64,000 nt of DNA from Bacillus sp. S/N-304-OC-R1 (GTDB lineage Bacteria > Bacillota > Bacilli > Bacillales > Cytobacillaceae). Under the pieces are notes generated by a model, which did no database searches, was not told the DNA's origin, and saw only the letters and a list, made by a program, of their open reading frames with translations. Within the stretch, counting starts at the first letter, position 1; the number at the start of each line of letters is the position of its first letter. A program made the translations under genes and the position numbers. The stretch lies in assembly GCF_019749375.1 (NCBI RefSeq), contig NZ_JACWFE010000014.1, positions 46,544 through 110,543 of the forward strand. Reading direction: 5' to 3'. This document shows positions 25,091 through 35,961 of the stretch, one piece after another.

Positions 25091-26590
25091 ATGAGAATGT
25101 TATCTACCATAAAGGATTTTGCATTTACTCATCCTGAAGCAGTAGCATTTATTTCACCAAACAATTCAATTACATATGGTGAGCTTTGGCGAAAATCGGA
25201 ACAAATAGCCACGTATTTATTAAAACAAGACATTAGGTCAGATTCACCAATTATCGTGTATGGCCACATGGAGCCAGAGATGCTTGTCTCTTTCTTGGGA
25301 AGTGTAAAGTCTGGACATGCCTATATTCCCATTGATGTTTCGATTCCACCAGAAAGAATCGAAAGAATCATCGAAAGCTCTCAGGCAGAAATCATGATCA
25401 ATGTTTCTGGAGGTCCATTGAACCTTGAAAGTCCATCTATTCGATCAATTACCATGGGCGATATATTGCCTACTGGATCAAATGAGGTAGATACGAAATA
25501 TTGGGTAAAAGAGGATAATAACTTTTATATTATCTATACTTCCGGCAGCACAGGGAATCCAAAGGGTGTTCAAATATCAGCCAATAATCTTCAAAGTTTT
25601 ATTGATTGGATGGTAGAAGACTTCCCAATTAAAGGAGGACTTTGCTTTTTAAATCAAGCACCTTTCTCCTTTGATCTCTCAGTAATGGATCTTTACCCAT
25701 GCCTTGCAACAGGTGGAAGTCTCTTTGCTATTACAAAAGAAATGATCGCAAAACCAAAAATATTATTTGAAGCTTTCAAACAATCAAACATACAGGTTTG
25801 GACTTCTACCCCATCATTTGTGCAAATGTGCCTAATGGATCCATCTTTTAATCAAGAGTTACTTCCAGAACTAACGGTTTTCTTATTTTGCGGCGAGATT
25901 TTACCCGCACCTATTGCCCGTCAATTGATGGAACGTTTTCCAAAGGCAAAGGTATATAATACGTATGGTCCAACAGAAGCAACAGTTGCCATCACATATG
26001 TGGAAATAACGGAAGAAATACTCGACCAATATTCAACTCTCCCAATTGGAAGAGCAAAAAAAGATACTAAGTTGTTATTGTTGAATGCTGAAGGACAAGA
26101 GGGAGAAAAAGGGGAAATTATCATCGTCGGCCCAAGCGTAAGCAAAGGATATTTAGGCCAACCGGAACTAACGGAAAAATCATTTTACAGGATCAATGAT
26201 AAACAGGCCTATAGAACAGGTGATGAAGGCATAATGGAAAAGGACCTGCTTTTCTATAAGGGCCGGATTGATTTTCAGATTAAATTACATGGATATCGCA
26301 TGGAATTAGAAGAAATTGAACAGCATATAGCTCATTCACAATATGTCAAGATGGCAGTGGTTGTTCCCGTTTATAAAGAGGACAAGATAGAATATTTAAC
26401 AGCAGCCATCGTTCCTGCAAATCATGAATTTGAAAAGGAATATCAGCTAACAAGTGCGATTAAAAAAGAGCTTGCCGATAAACTTCCAGCTTATATGATT
26501 CCGAGAAAGTTTGTATATGATCAAGAGCTGCCAATGACTCCCAATGGAAAAATTGACCGAAAAGGTATCAAAGAAAAGGTATTGCTATGA
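25091..26590 (+). CDS. dltA: D-alanine--[DltC] ligase DltA
   Basis: This 499-residue adenylation enzyme has the core motifs [15 protein letters not shown] (about 152-166, phosphate loop), [11 protein letters not shown] (about 293-303), YRTGDEG (about 376) and the C-terminal catalytic Lys in PNGKIDRKG. It activates D-alanine and loads it on DltC for teichoic-acid alanylation, which lowers the negative charge of the cell wall. It overlaps dltB by four bases. Length matches the family (about 500). Confidence 0.95.
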   Translation: MRMLSTIKDFAFTHPEAVAFISPNNSITYGELWRKSEQIATYLLKQDIRSDSPIIVYGHMEPEMLVSFLGSVKSGHAYIPIDVSIPPERIERIIESSQAEIMINVSGGPLNLESPSIRSITMGDILPTGSNEVDTKYWVKEDNNFYIIYTSGSTGNPKGVQISANNLQSFIDWMVEDFPIKGGLCFLNQAPFSFDLSVMDLYPCLATGGSLFAITKEMIAKPKILFEAFKQSNIQVWTSTPSFVQMCLMDPSFNQELLPELTVFLFCGEILPAPIARQLMERFPKAKVYNTYGPTEATVAITYVEITEEILDQYSTLPIGRAKKDTKLLLLNAEGQEGEKGEIIIVGPSVSKGYLGQPELTEKSFYRINDKQAYRTGDEGIMEKDLLFYKGRIDFQIKLHGYRMELEEIEQHIAHSQYVKMAVVVPVYKEDKIEYLTAAIVPANHEFEKEYQLTSAIKKELADKLPAYMIPRKFVYDQELPMTPNGKIDRKGIKEKVLL

Positions 26591-27753
26591 CACCATATGG
26601 CACATTTCTGTTCTTTTTTATCACAGCCATTCTTTTAGCACCAACGGTTATCCTTGGGCTAAACGGAAAACAATTTCGGACCTATAATATATTCGTAACG
26701 CTGATTTTTCTAGCGCTGATCTTTTCTTCCAATTTACAAGAAACCTATGCGCTAATCTTTTTTACCATTTGGCAAGTGTTATTAATAAAAGGCTATATTG
26801 CGTATCGAAAAAAGACCAACAGCGGGTTCGCTTTTTGTTTAGCAGTCATTCTTTCACTGCTGCCGCTTCTATTATCTAAATTATCACCCTATCTATTCGT
26901 TCAAAATATGTGGGGCTTTATCGGTATATCGTATCTTACCTTTAAAGGCATTCAAATGATCATGGAAACTAGGGATGGATTAATTAAAAACCAGATTTCG
27001 ATTGTCCGCTTGTTGTATTTCATTCTTTTCTTCCCAACCATCTCTTCTGGACCAATTGATCGGTACCGCAGATTTGAAAAGGATGTAAAGGAAGAAATAC
27101 CTCGTGAAAAATATAAACTTCTTCTTTACGAAGGAATCAATAAAATCTTTCTCGGTTTTCTTTATAAATTCATTATTGGTTATTCCATTAATCACTATAT
27201 TATTTTAAACCTTGGTTTTATTTCACACAGTACTTTCCAGCATCATCTTTTCTATATGTATGCTTATAGTTTTTATTTATTTTTTGACTTTGCAGGATAT
27301 AGCGCTTTTGCCATTGGAGTCAGCTACATTATGGGAGTTAAAACGCCGGAAAACTTTAATAAACCATTTATCAGCAGAAATATTAAGGACTTCTGGAATC
27401 GTTGGCATATGACTCTTTCTTTTTGGTTCAGGGATTATGTATTTATGCGGTTTGTCTATTGGATTCATAAGAAAAAATGGATTAAAAATCGTCAAATCAT
27501 ATCTAACTTAGGATATATCTTGTTGTTCTTATTAATGGGCTTATGGCATGGTTTAGAAATTCAGTATATTCTTTACGGAATTTACCACGCCGTTTTAATG
27601 GTTGCTTATAATACGTTTGAGCAGGTTAATAAAAAACGCCATTGGTGGCCGCAAAATAAATTCACTCATATCGTGTCTGTTATCGTCACGTTCCACTTTA
27701 TTTGCTTTGGATTCTATATATTTTCAGGATACTTTATTCATAAGGGAGTATGA
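26587..27753 (+). CDS. dltB: Teichoic acid D-alanyltransferase DltB (MBOAT)
   Basis: This 388-residue membrane protein of the MBOAT family has about eleven helices. The catalytic His lies in [17 protein letters not shown], and [14 protein letters not shown] is the second conserved MBOAT segment. It transfers D-alanine from DltC across the membrane. Overlaps dltA upstream and dltC downstream, giving tight translational coupling. Confidence 0.95.
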   Translation: MTPYGTFLFFFITAILLAPTVILGLNGKQFRTYNIFVTLIFLALIFSSNLQETYALIFFTIWQVLLIKGYIAYRKKTNSGFAFCLAVILSLLPLLLSKLSPYLFVQNMWGFIGISYLTFKGIQMIMETRDGLIKNQISIVRLLYFILFFPTISSGPIDRYRRFEKDVKEEIPREKYKLLLYEGINKIFLGFLYKFIIGYSINHYIILNLGFISHSTFQHHLFYMYAYSFYLFFDFAGYSAFAIGVSYIMGVKTPENFNKPFISRNIKDFWNRWHMTLSFWFRDYVFMRFVYWIHKKKWIKNRQIISNLGYILLFLLMGLWHGLEIQYILYGIYHAVLMVAYNTFEQVNKKRHWWPQNKFTHIVSVIVTFHFICFGFYIFSGYFIHKGV

Positions 27754-27758
27754 TTCAT

Positions 27759-27995
27759 ATGACATTTACTGATCAAGTTATCGCTTTAGTGGCAGAAGTT
27801 TGCCAAGACGATGTAGTTAAAGATGATCCAAATATTGATTTATTTGATTCCGGACTTCTAGATTCATTTGGGACAGTAGAACTGCTTGTCCAAATAGAAG
27901 AACGATTTGGAATTAACGTACCTATTACTGAATTCGATCGTGAAACTTGGAATACACCTAATAAAATTGCTGAACAATTAGCTGATTTTAGATGA
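27759..27995 (+). CDS. dltC: D-alanyl carrier protein DltC
   Basis: A 78-residue carrier protein with the phosphopantetheine site Ser in GLLDSFGTVELLVQIE (about residue 35). The ATG at 27759 gives exactly the usual 78 residues and has AAGGGAG ten bases upstream; the ATG at 27750 overlaps the dltB stop and leaves no spacing for the ribosome. It carries D-alanine from DltA to DltB. Confidence 0.95.
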   Translation: MTFTDQVIALVAEVCQDDVVKDDPNIDLFDSGLLDSFGTVELLVQIEERFGINVPITEFDRETWNTPNKIAEQLADFR

Positions 27996-29167
27996 AAAGG
28001 GCTTTATTTGCACCAATGATTTTTGCTTTTCTTACCCTTTTTATTCTGATTATTTTTCCGAATAGCTGGATTGAAAGTATCATTCCGAAAGAAAGGGTAA
28101 GTGAAGCTGCAACAGAATTAAATCCCTTTATGTTTCAAGGAAAATATGTTCAAAATAAAATGCTACAGGATGATCGTTACTTGCCCATATACGGTTCTTC
28201 AGAATTAGCTAGGCTTGATCGGTTTCATCCATCCAATTACTTCGCAGAAAATGATGATGGATTCACTCCCTTTCTCATTGGCCGAGGGGGGTCCATTTCT
28301 ATAATTCATTTTCTCAACTTTGCTGAGCACATCGACCAACTTAAAGGAAAGAAGCTTGTATTTATCATATCTCCACAGTGGTTTAAACCTAAAGGAGCCG
28401 ATTTGTCACACTTCGTCCCAAACTTTTCGATCCTCCAAGGATATGATCTTGCTTTTAACAATAAGATTGACCCCGAAGTGAAAAAGACGGCGATCAAACG
28501 ATTGTTAAAATTCAAGCCGGTGCAGGATGATTTAATACTTTCAGCTCTGTATCAAGCGGAAATTTCTAGTAACCCTTCGGATAAGAGAAAAGCTGATCTA
28601 GCTCGTCCATTTGCCTATGTATATAGATCAATCCTCGAGAAAAAGGATTTGTATTACACTTTGGTAAGCGGGATTTCCCGTAAACGGGATATCAGTTCGA
28701 ATGTTCGGGATAAATCCTGGGAGGAATTAAAACATCAAGCAAACGTAATGGGTAAACGGGAGTCTACAAATAATCACTTTTACATCATTGATTCTAAATA
28801 CAATGCTATTAAACATCTAGTGCCTTTTTTGAAAGATACAAAAATCGGTGCTTCATACGGAAAATCTGTTGAATATCTAGATTTCCAGCTTGTACTTGAT
28901 CTTTTAAAACAATCAGGGGCAAAGCCGCTATTCATTTCAGTTCCGGTCAATGGGACTTGGTATGATTATACCGGTTTTCCAAAGCAAGGCCGAACGGCTT
29001 ATTACAAACGAATTAAACAGCAGATTGAAGCAGAAGGTTTCCCTATAGCCGATTTTTCAGATCACGAATACGATCCTTATTTTATGAAGGATACTATTCA
29101 TATTGGCTGGAAGGGCTGGGTATATGTTGATAAAGCCATTAAAGATTTTTACGATGCAAATATTTAA
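27992..29167 (+). CDS. dltD: DltD, D-alanyl transfer protein
   Basis: This 391-residue protein has an N-terminal membrane anchor (APMIFAFLTLFILIIFP) and an extracytoplasmic SGNH-like esterase domain: YGSSELAR (nucleophile Ser, about 70) and the C-terminal DTIHIGWKGW with catalytic Asp/His. It completes D-alanine transfer to lipoteichoic acid on the outer face. It overlaps dltC by four bases and is followed by a terminator. Confidence 0.95.
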   Translation: MKRALFAPMIFAFLTLFILIIFPNSWIESIIPKERVSEAATELNPFMFQGKYVQNKMLQDDRYLPIYGSSELARLDRFHPSNYFAENDDGFTPFLIGRGGSISIIHFLNFAEHIDQLKGKKLVFIISPQWFKPKGADLSHFVPNFSILQGYDLAFNNKIDPEVKKTAIKRLLKFKPVQDDLILSALYQAEISSNPSDKRKADLARPFAYVYRSILEKKDLYYTLVSGISRKRDISSNVRDKSWEELKHQANVMGKRESTNNHFYIIDSKYNAIKHLVPFLKDTKIGASYGKSVEYLDFQLVLDLLKQSGAKPLFISVPVNGTWYDYTGFPKQGRTAYYKRIKQQIEAEGFPIADFSDHEYDPYFMKDTIHIGWKGWVYVDKAIKDFYDANI

Positions 29168-29191
29168 TTAGTGGGATTTTTGTATTCCTTC

Positions 29192-29235
29192 AAAAAGCCT
29201 GCTTCCTAACTATATAAAGAGGAAGCTGGCTTTTT
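29192..29235 (+). terminator. Terminator of the dlt operon
   Basis: AAAAAGCCTGCTTCC pairs (one mismatch) with GGAAGCTGGCTTTTT. Confidence 0.85.
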
Positions 29236-29266
29236 GATTAAGAAAACTTAGTTATCCTTCCCTGCT

Positions 29267-30085
29267 TCAAAAAGCCGAATTTGTCCTAATTAACCAATCT
29301 TTCATTAATTCTTGTACCATTTCACGTTTTTCAATTTGAAGCATGTGACCAGCCTTATCCAAAATAACAAATGTAGCTTTCGAGAATTTATCTACAAGAA
29401 AATAGTGATCTTTATATCCACAGATTGAATCTTGTTTCCCTAAAATAATGAGAGCTGGTTGTGAAAGCAGATCAACATCATTAAATGGTTCCTCAGTAAG
29501 ATAATATCCATTCTCTCTCCAATTTGACATAAGAAAATCTCGATTAGCTAATATACGTCCCGGCTGTATTTCATTCAAGAAATACTCTAGGTTCTCCTTA
29601 TTTTGCACATTCATTAATGTTTCAAATGCCAATCTTATATCAGAATCCAATTCATTTAATAAATCTTGATCTTTTATATCAACAACTTTATTAGGAAGAT
29701 TTCTTTGTTTCAAGTGAAGAGCAGGAGCCAGCAAACAAATGCTCTTCACGCTTTTACGTCTTTTGTGCAATATACCTTGTGCTAAATACCCTCCAAATGA
29801 AAAGCCAATGAGAGAAAACTCTTGGTTGGGTATTGTTTTATCAATAAAGTCTAAAATATTTAAAAGCATGTCATCAGAAGAGCTAAGTTCTTTGTCTATT
29901 AAACTTAGACCATGAGCAGGTAAATCTATGTATATCCTCTGAAAACCTTGTATGTCATGGAAAATAGGCTCTATCCATGCTTTCATGGACCTATGATCTG
30001 TCCCCATAGAATGCAATATTAACAACGGAAAACCAGTTCCAACAACTTCATAATGAATACTGCCTTTTGAAACTAAGCAATTCAT
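29267..30085 (-). CDS. Alpha/beta hydrolase
   Basis: This 272-residue protein has a short N-terminus, the oxyanion segment LILHSMGTDHRSM, YIDLPAHGLS, the nucleophile elbow FSLIGFSFGGYLA (Ser about 100) and the catalytic His in DKAGHMLQIEK. The ATG at 30085 has AAGGAG eight bases before it; the ATG six bases upstream is too close to that site. It diverges from the ABC-transporter operon at 30234. Substrate unknown. Confidence 0.87.
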   Translation of the reverse strand: MNCLVSKGSIHYEVVGTGFPLLILHSMGTDHRSMKAWIEPIFHDIQGFQRIYIDLPAHGLSLIDKELSSSDDMLLNILDFIDKTIPNQEFSLIGFSFGGYLAQGILHKRRKSVKSICLLAPALHLKQRNLPNKVVDIKDQDLLNELDSDIRLAFETLMNVQNKENLEYFLNEIQPGRILANRDFLMSNWRENGYYLTEEPFNDVDLLSQPALIILGKQDSICGYKDHYFLVDKFSKATFVILDKAGHMLQIEKREMVQELMKDWLIRTNSAF

Positions 30086-30233
30086 CCCCATTACTCCTTT
30101 TTCTTGATTGCAACTCTCTTCAATTTTTTAAAAACGACTGCATAAATCTTTATTTTTTCTTTATAAATTCTTTGATATTTTCTTTATACCTTTTCGTTAC
30201 AATTCTCCTACAAAACAAAAAGGAGAATTGTCT

Positions 30234-31004
30234 ATGAACGAGTCCATATTAAAAGTTGAACATATATCAAAAGTTTACCATAGCGCGCAAGGTCATCCAA
30301 TAAAAGCATTAAACGGTGTTGATTTAGAACTTAAAAGAGGAGAATTAGTCATCATCATGGGGGCAAGCGGTTCAGGTAAGTCAACGTTTTTGAATATCAT
30401 TGGAGGCTTGGACCAGCCCTCAGAAGGAAAAATTTTTATAGAAGGAAAAGAAATTAAAGATTTTCATAAGGAACCACAAGCTTCAACCTATCGAAAAAAA
30501 TATATCGGATTTGTTTTTCAGTTTTTCAATTTACTTTCGGGTCTAACTGTATACGAAAATGTTTCGCTCCCACTTTTATTGAAAAAGAAACCGATAAATA
30601 TTATTAAGAAAGAAACAGAAAAAATTTTAAAAATGGTAGGATTGTATGAAAGAAAAAAGCATCTGCCATCCCAATTGTCAGGGGGACAGCAACAGAGGGT
30701 TGCGTTAGCTAGAGCATTAATACATAAACCAGCCATTTTACTTGCAGATGAACCTACAGGAAACCTAGATTCAAAAACAACGGAAGAAATGATGAATCTC
30801 ATTGTCCAAATGCGAAATGAATTCAATCAGGCGATTATGCTTGTAACTCACGACCCTTTTGTAGCTTTGTATGGTGATCGAATCTTAATGTTCAGAGATG
30901 GCCAGATTATGGCCGAGTATCGGGAAAAGCAGAAAACAAGAGATGAAAAATTAAAAGATATTACTGAACTGTTCCGTCAATCTTCTGAGGTGGCCTGCGA
31001 ATGA
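30234..31004 (+). CDS. ABC transporter ATP-binding protein (MacB/LolD type)
   Basis: This 256-residue ATPase has Walker A MGASGSGKST (about 42-51), the signature LSGGQQQRVALARAL (about 148) and Walker B ILLADEPTGNLDS. It is of the MacB/LolD/BceA subclass, which drives mechanotransmission systems rather than simple transport. The ATG at 30234 has AGGAG eight bases upstream. It overlaps the permease gene by four bases. With the adjacent two-component system this suggests sensing and resisting an antimicrobial peptide or a lipid substrate (inference). Confidence 0.92.
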   Translation: MNESILKVEHISKVYHSAQGHPIKALNGVDLELKRGELVIIMGASGSGKSTFLNIIGGLDQPSEGKIFIEGKEIKDFHKEPQASTYRKKYIGFVFQFFNLLSGLTVYENVSLPLLLKKKPINIIKKETEKILKMVGLYERKKHLPSQLSGGQQQRVALARALIHKPAILLADEPTGNLDSKTTEEMMNLIVQMRNEFNQAIMLVTHDPFVALYGDRILMFRDGQIMAEYREKQKTRDEKLKDITELFRQSSEVACE

Positions 31005-33487
31005 GGAACTATATATTACAAATAACAGCTAAGTTAATTTGGAGAAATAAACGGAAATCATTTTTTGCCTTAATGGCTGTCGCTTTTGGAGTAAATTTGC
31101 TTGTTAGTGTTTATATGCTTTATGAAAAAATGGATCAATCTATCAAACAAGATTTATTTCAGCGTTATGGAAGTACCGACATGCTAGTGGGTTACCGGCT
31201 GAACAAATTGTTAGAAGAAGAACAAATAACGAATATAAAAACAACAGATGGGGTGCTTGATTCTTCAAATATATTAGTAAATCCCCAAAAATTCTCAAAT
31301 GAATACAATGGTTTATGGAATGGCGTTTATTATGTAGGAGTAGAAAATAGTGAACTTTCAAAGTCATATTATAAGTTCACGAAAGATTTAGGCCAAAATG
31401 AAGTAATCATATCTCAAAAATTAGCCAATAAGTTAGGGGCAGCAGCAGGCAAAAACGTCAACATTATATTTCCTAGTGGGAAGTCACAAACTTGGAAACT
31501 CAAAGAAATTATTAGTGAACAATCCTCTCCAGGTTCTCCTGCAATGGCCATTTTTCACTTAGAAAGTTTACAATCCGCTCTAGGATTAGAAAAAAAGGTA
31601 AATCTACTATTAATTGACCTTAAAGATGGCGTAAAGGCTAACGAAATTAAATATCAGTTGAGAAATGATATCGATTCAGCTCTCGATATCGATATCATTT
31701 CAGAATATGACGCAGTAAAGGCTAACATAAATAACCTCGCAGTCATTGGAATCACACTTGGGATATTGTCCATCTTCATTAGTATACTTTTTGTTTTAAG
31801 TCATTTTCAACTTGCGATCCGTCAAAAGGAAAAAGAGCTGGCCGTACTTCGAGCAATCGGAGCAACGAAAAAGCATTTGTTTCAGATGATTTTATTCGAG
31901 GCGATTATGATCAATACTGTTGGTATATTATTAGGGCTCATAACTGGCATTTTCTTATCAAACTTGCTGTCTGGATATACAGCAAAGCTGCTGCATATCC
32001 CCGTTATCACCAGTCCCATTCCGTTCATGTCTCTTCTTCTATTAAGTACAATCATTTGGTTCATTTTATTAATGGCTAGTCTTTCCCCAGCTTATAAAGC
32101 AGCAAAAATCCTGCCAATGCAAACAAGATTAGTGAGAATGGATAAGCCAGAAAAACCGTTTTTGAAAAGAAATTGGTTGTTTGCTTTCTTTATGGGAATG
32201 GGAATTCTATCGCTTTTGATTGGAGTATGGCTATCGAACAAAAGTGACAGCCCTTTACATGCAATACTTGCATTAGCCGGAGGCTTTGTCATTGCATTGT
32301 CCATCTCCTTAAGTGCCAAATACGTTCTGGGAATGGTATTGAAGAGTATCGAATATGTTTTCTTATATATAAACGCTCCAAAAATATTATTGGCTGTTAA
32401 AAACTTTGCCGTTGATAAAAAGCAAAAAACAGGTGTAATCTTGTTACTCTCATCGACCATTGCTTTTGTCTTTGTAAGCTCCTCTATCTTGCACACGTTA
32501 AAGCAAGGAGCAGAAAAAACGGCACGAGAACAATACATTAGTGATTTATTATTGATAAGTGATTTAAATATGCAAAGTTCTATTCACTATGATATCGAGT
32601 TAGAACTTGAATCGATGCAAGAGATCAAAGCTGCCATTCCTCTCAGTGTTGATTATGGAGGATGGGTGAATGATGACAAATATATCAACTATATCATTTC
32701 AGATATTCATAAATTGGCTAAAGCTGGAATGATAAAAATAGAAAAGACAGTAGATTTGTCTCGAACCGTTCTTATACCTGTGAGCTATGCCAAATCCATT
32801 CATTTACAAAATGGAGATGCCATAACAGTCACTTTAGATGAAGGAAAACAAACAAGCATTCTTAATGTATTAACAATTGATAAAATCCCAGGTGTATTGA
32901 ACCAGGAGAGATTACTCTTCGATCATTCAAACGAATTAGTTCAAAAAGTGAAAGATATCCGTATTCAAAAATTATTTGTGGACTTGGAAAGAGGAATGAC
33001 AAAGCCTGTTATACAGCAGATTGAGACATTAAAGGTTCAATATCCAGAATTATCTTGGGGAGATTTACAATCCGAGCTCCAAAAAATCAATTCACAAGTA
33101 AATCAACGTTTTGGTATTGTGCTAGTTTTTCAATTTATCATCGGCATTGTAGGAGTATTTGGCTTAATCAATGTCTTTAGTGCCATGATTCATCATAATA
33201 GAAAAGAATATGCCATATTAAGGGCGATTTATTTAACACCTCGTGATTTATTGATGTTTTTGATTACTCAGGGAATGCTAATCTGTTGGATGGCTGCCTT
33301 TATCGGAACAATATGTGGCTGTATATTATCTATAGCTTTTGCGGTTTCATTAAATGCTCCATTTCAAATTAGTACAGATGGGATATGGGGAATCACCATT
33401 GTTTTCCTGATTGGTTTTCTCGTTTCATGGGGCTATGCTGTCAAAATAAAGAACAATACTGTTATAAAAGAGTTAACTTTGGAATAA
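31001..33487 (+). CDS. FtsX-like ABC transporter permease
   Basis: This 828-residue protein has about ten membrane segments in a 1+3+3+3-like arrangement. An N-terminal helix is followed by a large extracytoplasmic domain (about 45-240), then an FtsX block (about 245-360, with the motif LAVLRAIGATKKHLFQMI), more helices at about 390-495, a second extracytoplasmic domain (about 500-690) and a final FtsX block (YAILRAIYLTPRDLL). Both FtsX blocks keep the LRAI motif that contacts the ATPase. It is longer than BceB (about 650) and has two external domains, as in duplicated-FtsX permeases. A C-rich hairpin follows. Confidence 0.9.
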   Translation: MRNYILQITAKLIWRNKRKSFFALMAVAFGVNLLVSVYMLYEKMDQSIKQDLFQRYGSTDMLVGYRLNKLLEEEQITNIKTTDGVLDSSNILVNPQKFSNEYNGLWNGVYYVGVENSELSKSYYKFTKDLGQNEVIISQKLANKLGAAAGKNVNIIFPSGKSQTWKLKEIISEQSSPGSPAMAIFHLESLQSALGLEKKVNLLLIDLKDGVKANEIKYQLRNDIDSALDIDIISEYDAVKANINNLAVIGITLGILSIFISILFVLSHFQLAIRQKEKELAVLRAIGATKKHLFQMILFEAIMINTVGILLGLITGIFLSNLLSGYTAKLLHIPVITSPIPFMSLLLLSTIIWFILLMASLSPAYKAAKILPMQTRLVRMDKPEKPFLKRNWLFAFFMGMGILSLLIGVWLSNKSDSPLHAILALAGGFVIALSISLSAKYVLGMVLKSIEYVFLYINAPKILLAVKNFAVDKKQKTGVILLLSSTIAFVFVSSSILHTLKQGAEKTAREQYISDLLLISDLNMQSSIHYDIELELESMQEIKAAIPLSVDYGGWVNDDKYINYIISDIHKLAKAGMIKIEKTVDLSRTVLIPVSYAKSIHLQNGDAITVTLDEGKQTSILNVLTIDKIPGVLNQERLLFDHSNELVQKVKDIRIQKLFVDLERGMTKPVIQQIETLKVQYPELSWGDLQSELQKINSQVNQRFGIVLVFQFIIGIVGVFGLINVFSAMIHHNRKEYAILRAIYLTPRDLLMFLITQGMLICWMAAFIGTICGCILSIAFAVSLNAPFQISTDGIWGITIVFLIGFLVSWGYAVKIKNNTVIKELTLE

Positions 33488-33490
33488 CTA

Positions 33491-33522
33491 GCCCGGCTAT
33501 GACAGCCGGGTTCATTTAATTT
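33491..33522 (+). terminator. Weak terminator between permease and regulator genes
   Basis: GCCCGGCT and AGCCGGG form an 8-bp GC-rich stem with a five-base loop, followed by TTCATTTAATTTT. It may only partly separate the ABC genes from the downstream two-component genes. Confidence 0.6.
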
Positions 33523-33601
33523 TGAAATCCAATTTTACATGCTTTCTAGTGGAAATAAATGTTATGATTTTTACAAACCACATTCCAACGGAGGGTTCTA
33601 T

Positions 33602-34300
33602 ATGGGGGAAAAAACCATTCTAGTGATTGATGATGATAAAGATATTAGAGACTTAATAAATATTTATCTAGAGAATGAAGGATATATTGTTTTGAAAGCT
33701 GAGAATGGAAAAATGGCAATGGAAATTCTGAAAAATAACGATGTTGACTTAATCATTTTGGACATCATGATGCCGGAGATGGATGGAATAGAATTTTGTA
33801 TAAAAGTTAGGAACAGTCATCATATGCCAATTATTATGTTATCAGCTAAGACTCAAGATATTGATAAAATCAGCGGACTAACTTCAGGTGCAGATGATTA
33901 TCTAACAAAACCTTTTAATCCTTTAGAATTAGTAGCTCGTGTAAAGTCTCAGCTAAGAAGGTATTTAAAATGGAACGCTCCACAAAATATGCCTGAATCA
34001 GTCGAAATCAGCATCAATAATCTTTCCATAAATATAGCTACTCATGAGGTGAAAATTGGTGAAAGAGAAATAAATTTAACACCAACGGAATTCGCTATTC
34101 TTGAACTTTTAGCTAGAAACAGAGGGATTGTATTTAGCATTGATAGAATATATGAAAAAGTTTGGGGAGACTCCGCTTTTGAGACTGATCATACAGTCGT
34201 TGTACATATTCAGAATATCCGAAAAAAAATAGAGGACAACCCGAGAAAGCCGGAATACATTAAGACCGTTTGGGGAGTTGGATATAAACTTGAAAATTAA
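33602..34300 (+). CDS. OmpR-family response regulator beside the ABC transporter
   Basis: This 232-residue protein has a receiver domain with IDDDKD (about 9-14), the phosphoacceptor Asp54 in IILDIMMPEMDG and Lys in LTKPFNP, then a winged helix (NLTPTEFAILELLAR, and VVVHIQNIRKKI). The ATG at 33602 follows GGAGGG; the frame is open further upstream but without conservation. Its stop overlaps the start of the kinase gene. VanR/YclJ-like subclass. Likely controls the adjacent transporter operon (inference). Confidence 0.92.
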   Translation: MGEKTILVIDDDKDIRDLINIYLENEGYIVLKAENGKMAMEILKNNDVDLIILDIMMPEMDGIEFCIKVRNSHHMPIIMLSAKTQDIDKISGLTSGADDYLTKPFNPLELVARVKSQLRRYLKWNAPQNMPESVEISINNLSINIATHEVKIGEREINLTPTEFAILELLARNRGIVFSIDRIYEKVWGDSAFETDHTVVVHIQNIRKKIEDNPRKPEYIKTVWGVGYKLEN

Positions 34301-35810
34301 AGTGAAAAAGAATCCAGCCAATCTTCCATTCTACAAAGTAATTGGAAAAAAGGTAAAAGGCATAATAGAAAAAAGCCTGCGTTCTAAGCTTATTTTTACT
34401 TTTGTAATATGCACAGTATTTTCAGGATTAATTACATGGGGAAGTTTTGCCTTCATATCGAAATGGACGAGCATTACCTATATGGATTATATGGGAAGTA
34501 TGAATGCTCGAGACGAACAAGTATGGAAGATAATTGATTTGATAGAGTCCAATTCTAATTCAAATGTAAACAAAAGTGACTCAGGTTCTATTCAAAGGAT
34601 TATGAATAGTGCGCAAAGTAGTGGACTCAAAATAATTGTTGTTGATCTGAAGGGTCAGGTCATAATTAAATCATCGAATGTTAATGAAGTAAAAATCAAT
34701 ATCGATGAGGTCATTCGAAAGGCATTGATGTATCACCATCTATACAATAAATACACACAATCTGAGCTAGAGAATTTAGAGATTACTAGTGCCTATCCTA
34801 TGACATTGAATGGCAAGCCTTGTTACCTAGTTGCTAAGGGCATTCTGAAAGCAGAGGAAAAAAGTTATATTCGAATATCAGGGTGGGAACCCCTTGCCTT
34901 ATTGGTCGGATTAATCGCCTTTATTACGCTCTTCTATTTTCTAACAAAGAGGAAAGTAAATTACATCAAAGAGCTTTCCGCTGGATTATTAGTAATATCA
35001 AAGGGTCAACTTAATTATCGTGCCCATGTTTCGAGCCCTGATGAACTAGGATTATTAGCTTACAATATTAATAAAATGGCAGAAGATCTACAATTAAAGA
35101 TTGATAGAGAAAAAGAAATTGAGCAGGCAAAAACCGAACTGATCACAAATGTTTCTCACGACTTACGAACACCATTAACATCCATCTTAGGCTACTTAAA
35201 ATTAGTAAAAGATAAAGCATATAAGAATGAAAGTCAAATGGAAAATTACATCCAAATTATTTACAATAAATCAAAAAAATTAAAGCTGCTTATCGATGAC
35301 TTATTTGAGTATACGAAGCTTACAGATACAAACTTTGCCTTGAGAAAGCAAAAAATTTGTTTGAATGATTTGTTAGAACAGTTTTTAGAAGAATTCACTA
35401 TTTTTTGTGAAGAGTATCATGTTTTGATCATTAGAGATATCCCAAAGGAAAAGTACTTTCTATTAGCGGATCCTGAAAAAATGGTAAGAGTTTTTGAAAA
35501 CTTACTTACGAATGCAGTCAGGCATAGCGAAAAACCAGGGAAGATAAAAGTGGTTATGCAGCAAGAAACGCACAAAATACGAGTATCAGTGAAAAACAAA
35601 GGGAAAGAAATTCCGAAAGGTGAGCTAGATCATTTATTTGATCGCTTTTATCGGGGAGATAAGTCAAGGGCAGAATCTCTGAGTGGCTCAGGATCTGGAT
35701 TAGGCCTAGCTATTACGAAAAGTATTGTAGAATTGCACGGAGGGGAAATACAGGTAAAAAGCAAAAATGGCGAAACCACTTTTTCGGTTGAACTTGATTG
35801 CCATTTTTAA
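34290..35810 (+). CDS. Sensor histidine kinase beside the ABC transporter
   Basis: This 506-residue kinase has a membrane segment at about 29-50 (KLIFTFVICTVFSGLITWGS), an extracytoplasmic region to about 205, a second membrane segment (LALLVGLIAFITLFYFL), a HAMP domain, the phosphoacceptor His in NVSHDLRTPLTSILGYL and an ATPase domain with NLLTNAVRHS and GSGLGLAITKSI. VanS-like. The start is not certain: TTG at 34290 inside the regulator's 3' end is preferred (GGGGAG 12 bases upstream), with TTG at 34278 as an alternative; no ATG lies before the first membrane segment. Confidence 0.9.
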   Translation: MKIKVKKNPANLPFYKVIGKKVKGIIEKSLRSKLIFTFVICTVFSGLITWGSFAFISKWTSITYMDYMGSMNARDEQVWKIIDLIESNSNSNVNKSDSGSIQRIMNSAQSSGLKIIVVDLKGQVIIKSSNVNEVKINIDEVIRKALMYHHLYNKYTQSELENLEITSAYPMTLNGKPCYLVAKGILKAEEKSYIRISGWEPLALLVGLIAFITLFYFLTKRKVNYIKELSAGLLVISKGQLNYRAHVSSPDELGLLAYNINKMAEDLQLKIDREKEIEQAKTELITNVSHDLRTPLTSILGYLKLVKDKAYKNESQMENYIQIIYNKSKKLKLLIDDLFEYTKLTDTNFALRKQKICLNDLLEQFLEEFTIFCEEYHVLIIRDIPKEKYFLLADPEKMVRVFENLLTNAVRHSEKPGKIKVVMQQETHKIRVSVKNKGKEIPKGELDHLFDRFYRGDKSRAESLSGSGSGLGLAITKSIVELHGGEIQVKSKNGETTFSVELDCHF

Positions 35811-35961
35811 TAGATAAATAGAATTAAATGTTAATTTTCAGGATCTTGTTGTTCTTTCAGAATACATCTAAAGTTGTAGGAAAGCTCAATCCTTTTATAC
35901 TATTCCGCTTTTCAAAATTTAGATATGATAAATTTAACATATTTATCAAGGAGTAGATCAT

